Assembly: GCF_900113765.1 (NCBI RefSeq)
Contig: NZ_FOQO01000010.1
Span: 248,001-312,000, forward strand
DNA length: 64,000 nt
Reading direction: 5' to 3'
Origin: Parapedobacter indicus
GTDB lineage: Bacteria; Bacteroidota; Bacteroidia; Sphingobacteriales; Sphingobacteriaceae
Both the position numbers and the translations under genes were made by a program. The notes under the pieces were generated by a model. It was not told the origin of the DNA, searched no databases, and saw only the letters and a list, made by a program, of their open reading frames with translations. Of this stretch, positions 37,052 to 46,200 are shown piece by piece. The number at the start of each line of letters is the position of its first letter. Position 1 is the first letter of the stretch.

Positions 37052-37945
37052 ATGAGACGGAATCTATTCATAACACTGGCGGGTATATGGGTTAGCATCG
37101 GCTTACATGCCCAGCAGCCGCTGACGCATACGCAGCACGGACAACTGCGGACAGTTGTAAACCCAGCGGCCAGCCTGATGCACATGGGCGGGGAAGTATC
37201 GGTAATCGGCCGCCGGCAGTGGGTGGGCATCGATGGGGCACCTACCGTGTTCTGGGGAAGCGGCCATATGGGATTTGATGGCATCGGTGCGACGGCGGGA
37301 CTGAACATTCGGCATGAAAGCCTTGCTGTGGAAAAGCTGACCGAAGCAAGTGCGTTTTTTGCCAAATCGGTGCGGATTTCGGAGCATGAATACTTGGGGT
37401 TGTCGCTGAATGCCGGTTTCAGCTACCTCGACGGCCGCTTTTCGCAGCTGGATCCGATGGATCCAGCCTTCCGGGAAGATGTTCGGGAGACGGACGCACT
37501 GGTAGGCTTCGGAGTGATGCTTTACCGTCCGGAGCGGTACTATGTAGGTTTATCCTTGCCACGGCTGATGTTTGGTAACCTGGGGTTGACGGGCGACAGC
37601 CGATACGAATTCACTAACATCTACCACCTGACGGCCGGAGCGCTGTTCCCTCTGGGAATAGACTTTCAGTTCCGGCCGTCTTTACTCGTTACCTACTCGG
37701 AGAGCCTGCGACCGCAAGCGGAGGCCTCGGCGATGTTCTTCGTGAAGGAAGTGTTTGGTGTGGGGGTAAACCTACGTACGTACGGAGAGGTTGCCGGGAT
37801 GGCACAATTTAATTTTTCGGGCTTCGGTTTGGGCTACAGCTACCAGTTCAACCCCGGAAGCAAAACGCTTGATCGGCGGATCAGCAACACCACGCACGAA
37901 ATCGGGTTGAGCTACCGGATTGGGCGTGCCGTGGGATTGTTGTGA
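37052..37945 (+). CDS. PorP/SprF family type IX secretion outer-membrane protein 2
   Basis: A 297-residue protein from ATG 37052, where MRRNLFITLAGIWVSIGLHAQ is a signal peptide directly before the family's QQPLTHTQHGQLRTVVNPAASL opening. An in-frame upstream start at 36935 would add a charged, non-signal stretch encoded by the REP-like element and is rejected. The barrel-like body (RYYVGLSLPRLMFGNLG, FQFRPSLLVTYSES) and length match the copy at 14775, with most positions identical. It probably serves export or anchoring of adhesin 3. DivIC follows behind its own promoter. Confidence 0.92.
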   Translation: MRRNLFITLAGIWVSIGLHAQQPLTHTQHGQLRTVVNPAASLMHMGGEVSVIGRRQWVGIDGAPTVFWGSGHMGFDGIGATAGLNIRHESLAVEKLTEASAFFAKSVRISEHEYLGLSLNAGFSYLDGRFSQLDPMDPAFREDVRETDALVGFGVMLYRPERYYVGLSLPRLMFGNLGLTGDSRYEFTNIYHLTAGALFPLGIDFQFRPSLLVTYSESLRPQAEASAMFFVKEVFGVGVNLRTYGEVAGMAQFNFSGFGLGYSYQFNPGSKTLDRRISNTTHEIGLSYRIGRAVGLL

Positions 37946-38011
37946 GAATGGAAGCTTTGCCATCGAAGCTTCTGTAAGTGCTATCATTTGGAAATATAAA
38001 TGTTTTTGCGC

Positions 38012-38019
38012 TATATTTG
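38012..38019 (+). promoter_or_regulatory. -7 promoter element (TATATTTG) of divIC-like gene
   Basis: An exact TAnnTTTG match whose last base is 5 bp before the ATG at 38025, so the mRNA would be leaderless or have a very short leader. Confidence 0.55.
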
Positions 38020-38024
38020 TGGAT

Positions 38025-38321
38025 ATGGAGCGATTACTATCCGTTATCCGAAACAAATACATCATTGCCGGTGCGGCTTTTACGATTTGGATGCTTTTTT
38101 TTGATCGTAATGATGTAGCTACTCAATACGGTTATTACAGTCAGCTAAAAGAACTGAAAGCCGAAAAAAAGTTTTATACTGTCGAAATAGAAAAAATAAC
38201 GAAATCTCTTCATGACCTCGATAGCGACCCCCAGGCTTTACAACGGGTGGCCCGCGAAAAGTACAAGATGAAAAAAGAGAACGAAGATGTTTTCGTTATT
38301 ATAGAAGAAGAGGGAGAATAG
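38025..38321 (+). CDS. Septum formation initiator (DivIC/FtsB-like) protein
   Basis: A 98-residue bitopic membrane protein from ATG 38025: a short cytoplasmic segment, one transmembrane helix (IIAGAAFTIWMLFF, about 12-26), a periplasmic coiled coil (about 38-72) and the family's C-terminal motif LQRVAREKYKMKKENEDVFVI. DivIC/FtsB proteins form a complex with FtsL and DivIB/FtsQ and activate septal wall synthesis. The family is commonly downstream of eno in relatives; here the adhesin island lies between them, which suggests an insertion into an older eno-divIC neighbourhood (inference). A long perfect hairpin follows the gene. Confidence 0.88.
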   Translation: MERLLSVIRNKYIIAGAAFTIWMLFFDRNDVATQYGYYSQLKELKAEKKFYTVEIEKITKSLHDLDSDPQALQRVAREKYKMKKENEDVFVIIEEEGE

Positions 38322-38332
38322 ATTATCAGCGA

Positions 38333-38375
38333 TCAGCCTTCGGAGTTCGGCTCACGGCCGAACTCCGAAGGCTGA
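38333..38375. repeat. 19-bp perfect inverted repeat between convergent divIC and DUF3078 genes
   Basis: TCAGCCTTCGGAGTTCGGC (38333-38351), 5-nt loop, then its exact complement (38357-38375). It lies between converging genes and may end transcription from both sides. No T-tract is present on either strand, so it may be a REP-type element. Confidence 0.7.
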
Positions 38376-38398
38376 CAACCGAAAGCCAATTCCGGTAA

Positions 38399-39298
38399 CT
38401 AGTTAAACTTATACGTAATCCCCGCACCAAATACTTGTCGTACTTGTAACGTTGGCCGTTCGGAGCCAGGCAGGATTGCGCCATTTTCCATCCGGGGAAT
38501 CAATGTGTTGTCGTCGTAAAGCAATTGTACGCCACCATTGACCGAGATGTAATCATTTACCTTCATGAATAAGTTAAGTGTGTAGTCCAAATCGATATTC
38601 TGCGGATCTTCGAGGTAGTTTGAATACAGCTTGAGGATGTTTTCTACACTGATGTTTTCCATCAAATTCACTTTATAATATGCGTCAAACGAAGCGCCAA
38701 ATTCAAAACGGGAAGTAGAACCGGGATCAACACCAAAAGCACCCGCATTCGACAGGGAATCGTGGGTGACGAAAATGAAACGCGCTGCGGCCGGTGAAAG
38801 GTTGAACCGGAAATTGTCCGACTCTTTATAGGCAAAACCGGGTCCGAAACTTAGGTATGCGGGAGCAAACGCGGTGGATATTAATGTCCGGTTATCGTCG
38901 CCGTCATATTGAAATCCATCTGCGAACTGGGTATTGAAATTAAGGTAAAATGTGTATAACCATCGTTCAGCAGCTTGATACCCCAATAAACTGTTGAGGA
39001 TAACCCGGTCGTCATTTTTGCGCCATCCGATTGATTTTTGCTTAGTGAGCCCATAGGCAGCGATGACTTTGTTGTCCCAGCTCCATTTTGCTTTTTTGTA
39101 ATTGAAATCGTAATTGAGCACCAAATTGGCTGCAAAAGAATTGATGCCCCCGGCAGCCCAATTGGAAAAGGAACTTTGATTAAGTAACAGCGTGTTTTCA
39201 CCCGCGATGCGCCACGTGGTATCAGGAGTGCTGTCTTGTGCTTGTACTTGCCAGGTAAATACAAACGCAAAACCCAATAGGAATAGTGATTTCTTCAT
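38399..39298 (-). CDS. DUF3078 domain-containing outer-membrane protein
   Basis: A 299-residue protein from ATG 39298, where MKKSLFLLGFAFVFTWQVQAQ forms a signal peptide; an in-frame upstream start adds 53 charged residues and is rejected. WRIAGENTLLLNQSSFSNWAAGGINS at the N-terminus (first part of the mature protein) and DDRVILNSLLGYQ are hallmarks of the DUF3078 family in Bacteroidota. Alternating beta-strand sequence to the C-terminal GAGITYKFN indicates an outer-membrane beta-barrel. Function is unknown. It is divergent from rlmH. Confidence 0.88.
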   Translation of the reverse strand: MKKSLFLLGFAFVFTWQVQAQDSTPDTTWRIAGENTLLLNQSSFSNWAAGGINSFAANLVLNYDFNYKKAKWSWDNKVIAAYGLTKQKSIGWRKNDDRVILNSLLGYQAAERWLYTFYLNFNTQFADGFQYDGDDNRTLISTAFAPAYLSFGPGFAYKESDNFRFNLSPAAARFIFVTHDSLSNAGAFGVDPGSTSRFEFGASFDAYYKVNLMENISVENILKLYSNYLEDPQNIDLDYTLNLFMKVNDYISVNGGVQLLYDDNTLIPRMENGAILPGSERPTLQVRQVFGAGITYKFN

Positions 39299-39463
39299 GG
39301 TAATTAAATTTTGTGAAAAGTAGTTTAAAAATGCATTAGAAAAACAAAAGGAATGCCAAATCTGTTGCAGACGCTTTAATCGCTGCTGGTTTTTTCGTTC
39401 AGTTCCACTGAGCAAAGCTTGAATAGGCAGCCGGAAGTCCACAGATTTGCTTTTCATGTAAGG

Positions 39464-39481
39464 TAAATTTGCCTAAGTTTG
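39464..39481 (+). promoter_or_regulatory. Two overlapping -7-like elements upstream of rlmH
   Basis: TAAATTTG (39464-39471) and TAAGTTTG (39474-39481) both match TAnnTTTG and are 10 bp apart. The second ends 4 bp before the rlmH ATG, implying a leaderless message if used. Confidence 0.45.
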
Positions 39482-39485
39482 TGAG

Positions 39486-39959
39486 ATGCGGATTACGTTG
39501 TTATGTATAGGAAAGACGGATGACACTCACCTCAAGGAGATGATTGAGAAGTTTCAGCAACGGCTGAAACATTACATTCATTTTCAATTAGTAACGCTGC
39601 CGGATGTCAAAAATGCAAAACACCTTAGTAATGAAGAGCAGAAGGCGAAGGAGGCAGCGATGATTGAAAAGCAATTATCACCGAGCGATCAGTTGGTGCT
39701 GCTGGATGAACATGGCAAGGAATATCGTTCAGTTGAATTCGCCGGTTATCTCAATAAGCTGATGGTGGGCAGTACACAACATGTGATTTTTGTGGTAGGA
39801 GGACCCTATGGTTTTGACAAGTCCATCTACCAACGGGCTAACAATAAAATGTCGCTGTCTCGAATGACCTTTTCGCACCAGATGGTTAGGTTGTTTTTTA
39901 CGGAGCAACTGTACCGCGCATTCACAATATTAAAACGAGAACCCTATCACCATGAGTGA
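39486..39959 (+). CDS. rlmH: 23S rRNA (pseudouridine(1915)-N3)-methyltransferase
   Basis: A 157-residue SPOUT-class methyltransferase, the normal length for the family. It methylates the pseudouridine at 23S position 1915 in assembled ribosomes. The knotted AdoMet-binding region shows FVVGGPYGFD (about 103-112), and the C-terminal signature FSHQMVRLFFTEQLYRAF...KREPYHHE is complete. It is divergent from the DUF3078 gene and probably has its own promoter directly before the ATG. Confidence 0.96.
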   Translation: MRITLLCIGKTDDTHLKEMIEKFQQRLKHYIHFQLVTLPDVKNAKHLSNEEQKAKEAAMIEKQLSPSDQLVLLDEHGKEYRSVEFAGYLNKLMVGSTQHVIFVVGGPYGFDKSIYQRANNKMSLSRMTFSHQMVRLFFTEQLYRAFTILKREPYHHE

Positions 39960-40047
39960 TCCGCGCGGAAATTCGTCGGATTCATATGGAAAATTCGTAA
40001 TTTATGCATCCAAACAAAAGATCGTTTATAATTGTTAACAACATGTT

Positions 40048-40173
40048 ATGATAAATATTCCCAAACGTAAATACCATTACAAAGGAGCGGATACGACGAA
40101 CGAAAGCCGTTTATTCTGGCTGATGGTTATCATCGGTATTGCACTTGTAGCAGCTATTATTTTCCTTCTTTGA
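40048..40173 (+). CDS. Small membrane protein, 41 residues
   Basis: ATG 40048 to TGA 40173 encodes a basic N-terminal half (INIPKRKYHYKGADT) and one C-terminal transmembrane helix (FWLMVIIGIALVAAIIFLL). The composition, with a clear hydrophobic helix and few rare codons, supports a real gene. It lies 88 bp after rlmH. Function is unknown. Confidence 0.6.
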   Translation: MINIPKRKYHYKGADTTNESRLFWLMVIIGIALVAAIIFLL

Positions 40174-40276
40174 CGGTCGATTAACCGATCAGATGTTCAA
40201 GGATTTTCAAAATCTCCTATTTTATGTTGTTACCTTAAGTTTTCAATCATCGTGTCTAGTATCTCACGTCTGATGT

Positions 40277-43200
40277 CTAATATCTGATAACAAAATACCC
40301 TTTCCTATGCTCCCGTTTGCCGTCCACTTTCACCTCCACGATGTAGAAGTACGTGCCCGCAGGCAATTGCTGCTGTCCCGTGCTGATGCCACGGAATACC
40401 ACCCGGTCGTTGTCGTAGCCGCTGGCCTCCCACAGCACCGTCCCGTTACGGTTGACGATGGTCACCCGGTTGTCCGGATGGTCCTTGATCGCCTCGATGA
40501 CGAGGTATTCGTTGATGCCGTCGCCGTTCGGCGACAACGCCCGGTGCACACGGACGGGGAAATCCGATGATGGGTCCACCACTCGTACCGTGACCGTCAC
40601 CGGATCGGCAGCCTCGTAGTTGCCGTCGCCCACCTGCGTGGCGGTTATCGTCACCGTTCCAAGCCGGAGGATATCCAGCGTAGTGCCGTCCAATACGGTA
40701 ACCTGCGGGTCGTCGAGGCTCAATGCCACCAGCAGGCCACTGCTTGCCGACACGTCCAGCTGGATGCTGCCCGCATCGCGGGTTACCTCGGCAGGGGCAT
40801 TGAACGTGATTGCCTGGGGTGCCTTCGTCACCGTCAGGGTTGCGTCATGGTAGGTGAAGGCGTAGTTGGCAGATACCCCGCCGCTTACCGTGATGGCATA
40901 GCTGCCCGGTGCGCTCGTTTCTGTGGCATCCGTTGATGCTGAAGGTGCCCGGTCAAGCGAAGAGGCATCCTCACCGTCCACGAAACCGTTGTACGACACG
41001 TCGAATGACGGGTTGGCCCCGCCGTAGGCCCGTGCGGCATCCGCCACGCTGACCGCAAGCGGTGCCTTGGCGATGTGTAGCGTCCTGCTCACCGGCGATG
41101 CCGCCGAGTAGTCCCCATTGCCAACCTGAGAGGCCGTGATAAGGATATCGCCCGCGCCGCGAATGGTAAGTTTATTGTTTTCAATAACCGCTATGTTCGT
41201 CGGTTTGCCGTCCATATCTGTTGCCGTGTAGGCTACCGCAAGTCCGCTCGTGGACTTCCCGTCCAGTGTTACAGGGTCGTCGCCGTAGGTCTGGCCCGCC
41301 GGTGCGCCGAACTCGACCCACTGCGGCTTCCTATCCACCCGTTCCAGCCCCACTGATACCGAGCGCTCGCCGCCACCGCCGGCCACCACACCGTTCGCCT
41401 GAAGCGTGTGGTGGCCCAATTCCAGACTGGCAGGTACCGGCAGCGAACCGCCGAAGTTGCCATCGGAATCCACCGGCAGGTGGCCCACCAGTTCGAGGTT
41501 GGGGAACAGGTAGACCGTCACCACCGTCCCCGGCTCGAAACCGTGGCCACTCACGTGTACCCGCGCCCCGGCACCACGAAGGAGCCGGATAATGGCGTCG
41601 ACCGCCGAGATCGGAATCCGTTCACCGTCCATGCCCAGCGAGGCCAGCTTTATCGCGTAATCGTCGCCACTCAACTTTAAATATTCCCCGTCGATCACTT
41701 CCAGCGTCACCGCTTCTACCTTGCCGTCCGTAATCACCACCGGTGTGCCCGGCTCCGGTTCGGGGAGGTTGCCTTCTCCGTCGAGTACCGGTTCGGTCGG
41801 GATCGCCTGCACCGTGCCGCTGGCCGCTCCCGTGCCTATGGCGCTCACCGCCGAGATACGGAATACATACGGACGGTTGTTCTCCAGCCCGATCACCAGC
41901 GACCGCGTCGCCGCCGACGGCTCACGGTCGGGGACTGTCCACGTTGTCCCCTCGTCGCGCGAGTATTCGATCATGTAGTCCGTTACCGTAGGGGGCAAGT
42001 CCGCAGGCGGATCCCACTCCAGCATCACCTGCCGGTTGCCCGCTTCCGCACGCAGGCCCGAAGGAGCACCCGGAAAATCCGAAACCGGATACCGGTAGGG
42101 CACCCCTGATACGGCTGTTCCATCCAACAGAACGGATAGTTCATCCAAGCCTCCACTTTCCGGAGTATATGTTGCCGAATACGTGCCGTCTCCTTTATGT
42201 ATTACGTCCACCGAAATGTTGTTAGCACCCGATACGGACACCGAGAATGCCGCCGGGGAAACCGTGGATACCGGATTGCCGTACATATCCCGGACAGTGA
42301 TGGTGATCGTAACCATCCTGCCCACCTGTGCCGGAGATATCTCGAAACCCGTGTGCCTGGCACTGGCCGGACCAGCCGTGATACGGCCCGTTGTTGTCGC
42401 TGAATCCGTATCGAACACGTAATTCCCGGCATGCGTACTGCCGAGCTCAAAACCAGTCACAGTGACCACTTTTTCTTCACCTACATCGGCATCGTCGTAT
42501 ATCGCCGCGCCGCTTACCGTCACATCGTCACCATCTACCATGCCGGTGAGGACATAGTTATCCGCCGCCAGCACAGCCACATTATTACCGTCGTAAACCT
42601 TCTCAATGACGGGAATGTTGTTCACTGACACCCTTAGTTCTTTCGGCGTGATCGTTCCTGTCGTGAAAGCATCCGCAGCTTCCACCGTATAATTATCTTT
42701 GTCGGCACCGTGGAGCATGAAGCCGGAAACCGTAATTTCCCGCTCCGTGCCCGCATTGCCATCTTCATAGGTAGCCGTCCCTTTTACCGACACATCATCC
42801 TCACCGACAATGCCGCCAAGACTGTAATTATCGGCATGCAGCGTAACCGCGGCACTGCCATCGTATACTTTGGTAATCAACGGGTAGTCATCCAGCGCTA
42901 CCGTCAGCGGCTTGGCTGTGATGACACCCGTTGTAGTGGTCGAGGTTGTTATAATACGATAATTGTCCGCATCCGCACCATCCAGCACGAAATCTAAAAC
43001 CACAATTTCCTTATCGGTTCCCGCATCTTTATCGCGGTATACCGCTGTACCGGTGATCTCAAGGTCATCGCCGGGCAGTCCGCCGACCGGCATATAATTG
43101 GCTGCGACAAGCGTAGCGACATAGGTACCGTCATAAACCTTGACGATCTCGGGCATGTTGCTTAATGTAACCGCCAAGGGCTTAGGCGTGATGGCAAAAT

Positions 43201-46200
43201 CCGCATCCGTGTAGGCAATCGTGTAGTTGTCTCCGGCAACCAGTGTACCGATGCCAATTGAATAGCTATCCACATCCTCGCCTGGGACCCGGGATAACGT
43301 GCCCGTGAATACGTGCTCGTCTTCCTCAAAAGCAAAGCCTGTTGCCGTATAGGTGAACACGGGGTCTACCGAGCCATATACCTTACCTTGTCCCGAATCA
43401 GTGGTCACCGTCAGCGATTTTGGCGTGATTGTAAAGTCCGCAGCTGTGTAATTGATCGTATAGTTCGACCCAACAGCCAGCGTACCCCGACCAATCGCAT
43501 AATTATCAACATCCTCGCCCGGCGCACGGGAAAGCGCACCTGTTAATACGCTTTCATCGTCATTCCATCCAAAGCCAACAGCGTCAAACGTAAGAATAGG
43601 GTCTGCCGAACCGTACACCTTGCTTTGGTCGGCATCTGCCATTACGGTTAGCGTCTTGGCCGTGATCGCAAAATTCGCACCTGTGTAGGCAATCGTGTAG
43701 TTGGCGCCTGCCGACAGCGTACCCTTCGTAATCGCATAAGTATCCACGTCTTCACCTGCTTCGCGGGAAAGCGCACCTGTTAAAACACCTTCATCGTCGT
43801 CTCGCTCAAACCCTGTGGCCGCATAAGTAAGCGCTGGGTCAGTCGAACCATACACCTTGCCGTGACCTGCATCGGCCTTCACCACCAACTCTTTCGGCGT
43901 GATCTCAAAATTCGCACTCGTGTAGCTGATCGTGTAGTTATCCCCAGCATCAAGCGTACCTTGCCCAATCGCGTAGGTATCCACATCTTCGCCCGATGCC
44001 CGTGATAGCACACCTCCAAGTATACCTCCATCGTCGTCCCGTTCAAAGCCTGTTGCCGTATAGGTAAGCTCCGGGTCGGCCGAACCGTATACCTTACCTT
44101 GTCCGGCATTGACGGTCACCGTCAGCGATTTTGGCGTGATGGCAAAGTCCGAAGCTGTGTAACTGATCGTATAGTTCGACCCAACAGCCAGCGTACCCTG
44201 ACCAATCGCATAGCTATCCACATCCTCGCCCGGCGCACGGGAAAGCGCACCTGTTAATATACTTTCATCGTCATCCCATTCAAGGCCAGCAGCATCAAAT
44301 GTCAGTGCCGGGTCGGCCGAACCGTACACTTTGCTTTGGTCGGCATCTGCCGTTACGGTTAGCGTCTTGGCCGTGATCGCAAAATTCGCACCTGTGTAGG
44401 CAATCGTGTAGTTGGCGCCTGCCGACAGGGTGCCCTGCGTAATCGCATAAGTATCCACGTCTTCACCTGCTTCACGGGATAAAGCACCCGTGAATATGCT
44501 TGCATCATCGTCCCGCTCGAAACCTATAGCCTTGTAGGTCAATGCCGGATTAGCCGAACCATACACCTTGCCCTGCCCCGCATCAGCGGTCACCGTCAGC
44601 GATTTTGGCGTGATGACAAAATTCGCACCCGTGTAGGCAATCGTGTAGTTATCCCCAGCATCAAGCGTACCCTTCGTAATCGCATAAGTATCCACATCTT
44701 CGCCCGATCCCCGTGATAGCACACCCCCAAGTATACCCTCATCGTCATCCCGTTCAAAGCCTGTTGCCGTATAGGTAAGCTCCGGGTCGGCCGAGCCGTA
44801 TACCTTGCCCTGCTCGGCATCGGCTTTTATTGTCAAAACCCGTGGCGTGATGGCAAAATCCGCAGCCGTGTAACTGATTGTATAGTTCGACCCGGCGGCC
44901 AGTGTACCTATGCCAATTGAATAACTATCCACGCCTTCACCCGCTTCGCGGGATAATGCGCCCGCAAATATAACCTCATCGTCGTCCCGCTCAAAACCTG
45001 TTGCCGTATAGGTAAGCACCGGGTCGGCCGAGCCGTACACCTTGCTTTGCCGTGCATCGGCCTTCACCACCAACTCTTTCGGCGTGATCTCAAAATTCGC
45101 ACTCGTGTAGCTGATCGTGTAGTTATCCCCAGCATCAAGCGTACCTTGCCCAATCGCATAAGTATCCACATCTTCGCCCGATGCCCGTGATAGTACACCC
45201 CCAAGTATACCTTCATCGTCGTCCCACTCAAAGCCTGTCGCTGTATAGGTAAGCACCGGGTCGGCCGAGCCGTACACCTTGCCCTGCCCTGCATCGGCCT
45301 TCACCACCAACTCTTTCGGCGTGATGGCAAAATTCGCACCCGTGTAGGCCATCGTGTAGTTATCCCCAGCATCAAGCGTACCTTGCATAATCGCGTAAGT
45401 ATCCACGTCTTCGCCCGCTTCGCGGGATAAAACACCTGTGAAGATACTTGCATCGTCGTCTCGCTCGAAACCTGCTGCCGTATAGGTAAGCACAGGGTCA
45501 GTAGAACCATACACCTTGCCTTGTCCCGCATCGACCGTCACCGTCAGCGACTTTGGCGTGATTGAAAAATCCGCTGCTGTGTAACTGATCATGTAATTAT
45601 CCCCAGCATAAATCGTACCCTGAACAATCGTATAGGTATCCACATCTTCGCCTGTCTCGCGAGATAGTGCCCCTTCCAATAGGTTTTCATCGTCGTCGCC
45701 AACAAAACCCGTAGCCGAATAGGTAAGCGCCGGATCTGCCGAACCGTATACCTTATTTTGTTCCCCATCAGCCGTGATCGTCAGCACTTTTTTCGCGACA
45801 ACCAGCGATAAAGCTATCGACGTGGGGTCATACTCCGTAGTTCCGGCTACACTGACCGTGAGTTCTACTTCGCCGGCTGCCATGATATGGATCTTGCCAT
45901 CCACGATACTGGCTACCATATTATCCTCCGTGGGCAGACTGAATATGGCCGGACCTCCCGTGCTGGTTGTGACCACAGGCACAAAGTCGGCATCACCATA
46001 AGTTGCCGTGAGTTTACCATCTTCCAAATCGGCCACGTCGATAGTCTGCTGCCGGAAAGGCCTTTCATACGCACCGATGTCGATCTGTCCATCCACGACA
46101 CGTGTCCGGCCGGCAAGATCCGTGGCTCCTACTTGCACAGGATAGCCCGACTCATTGGTCTGCGGATCACCTGCGTTGATTGCGGGACTTCCCGGTTGCA

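Noticed and set aside
43184..45790. Regular repeats that could be mistaken for a CRISPR array
   Set aside because: The period is 237 bp with no alternation of constant and unique spacers, and the frame is open throughout in adhesin 4.
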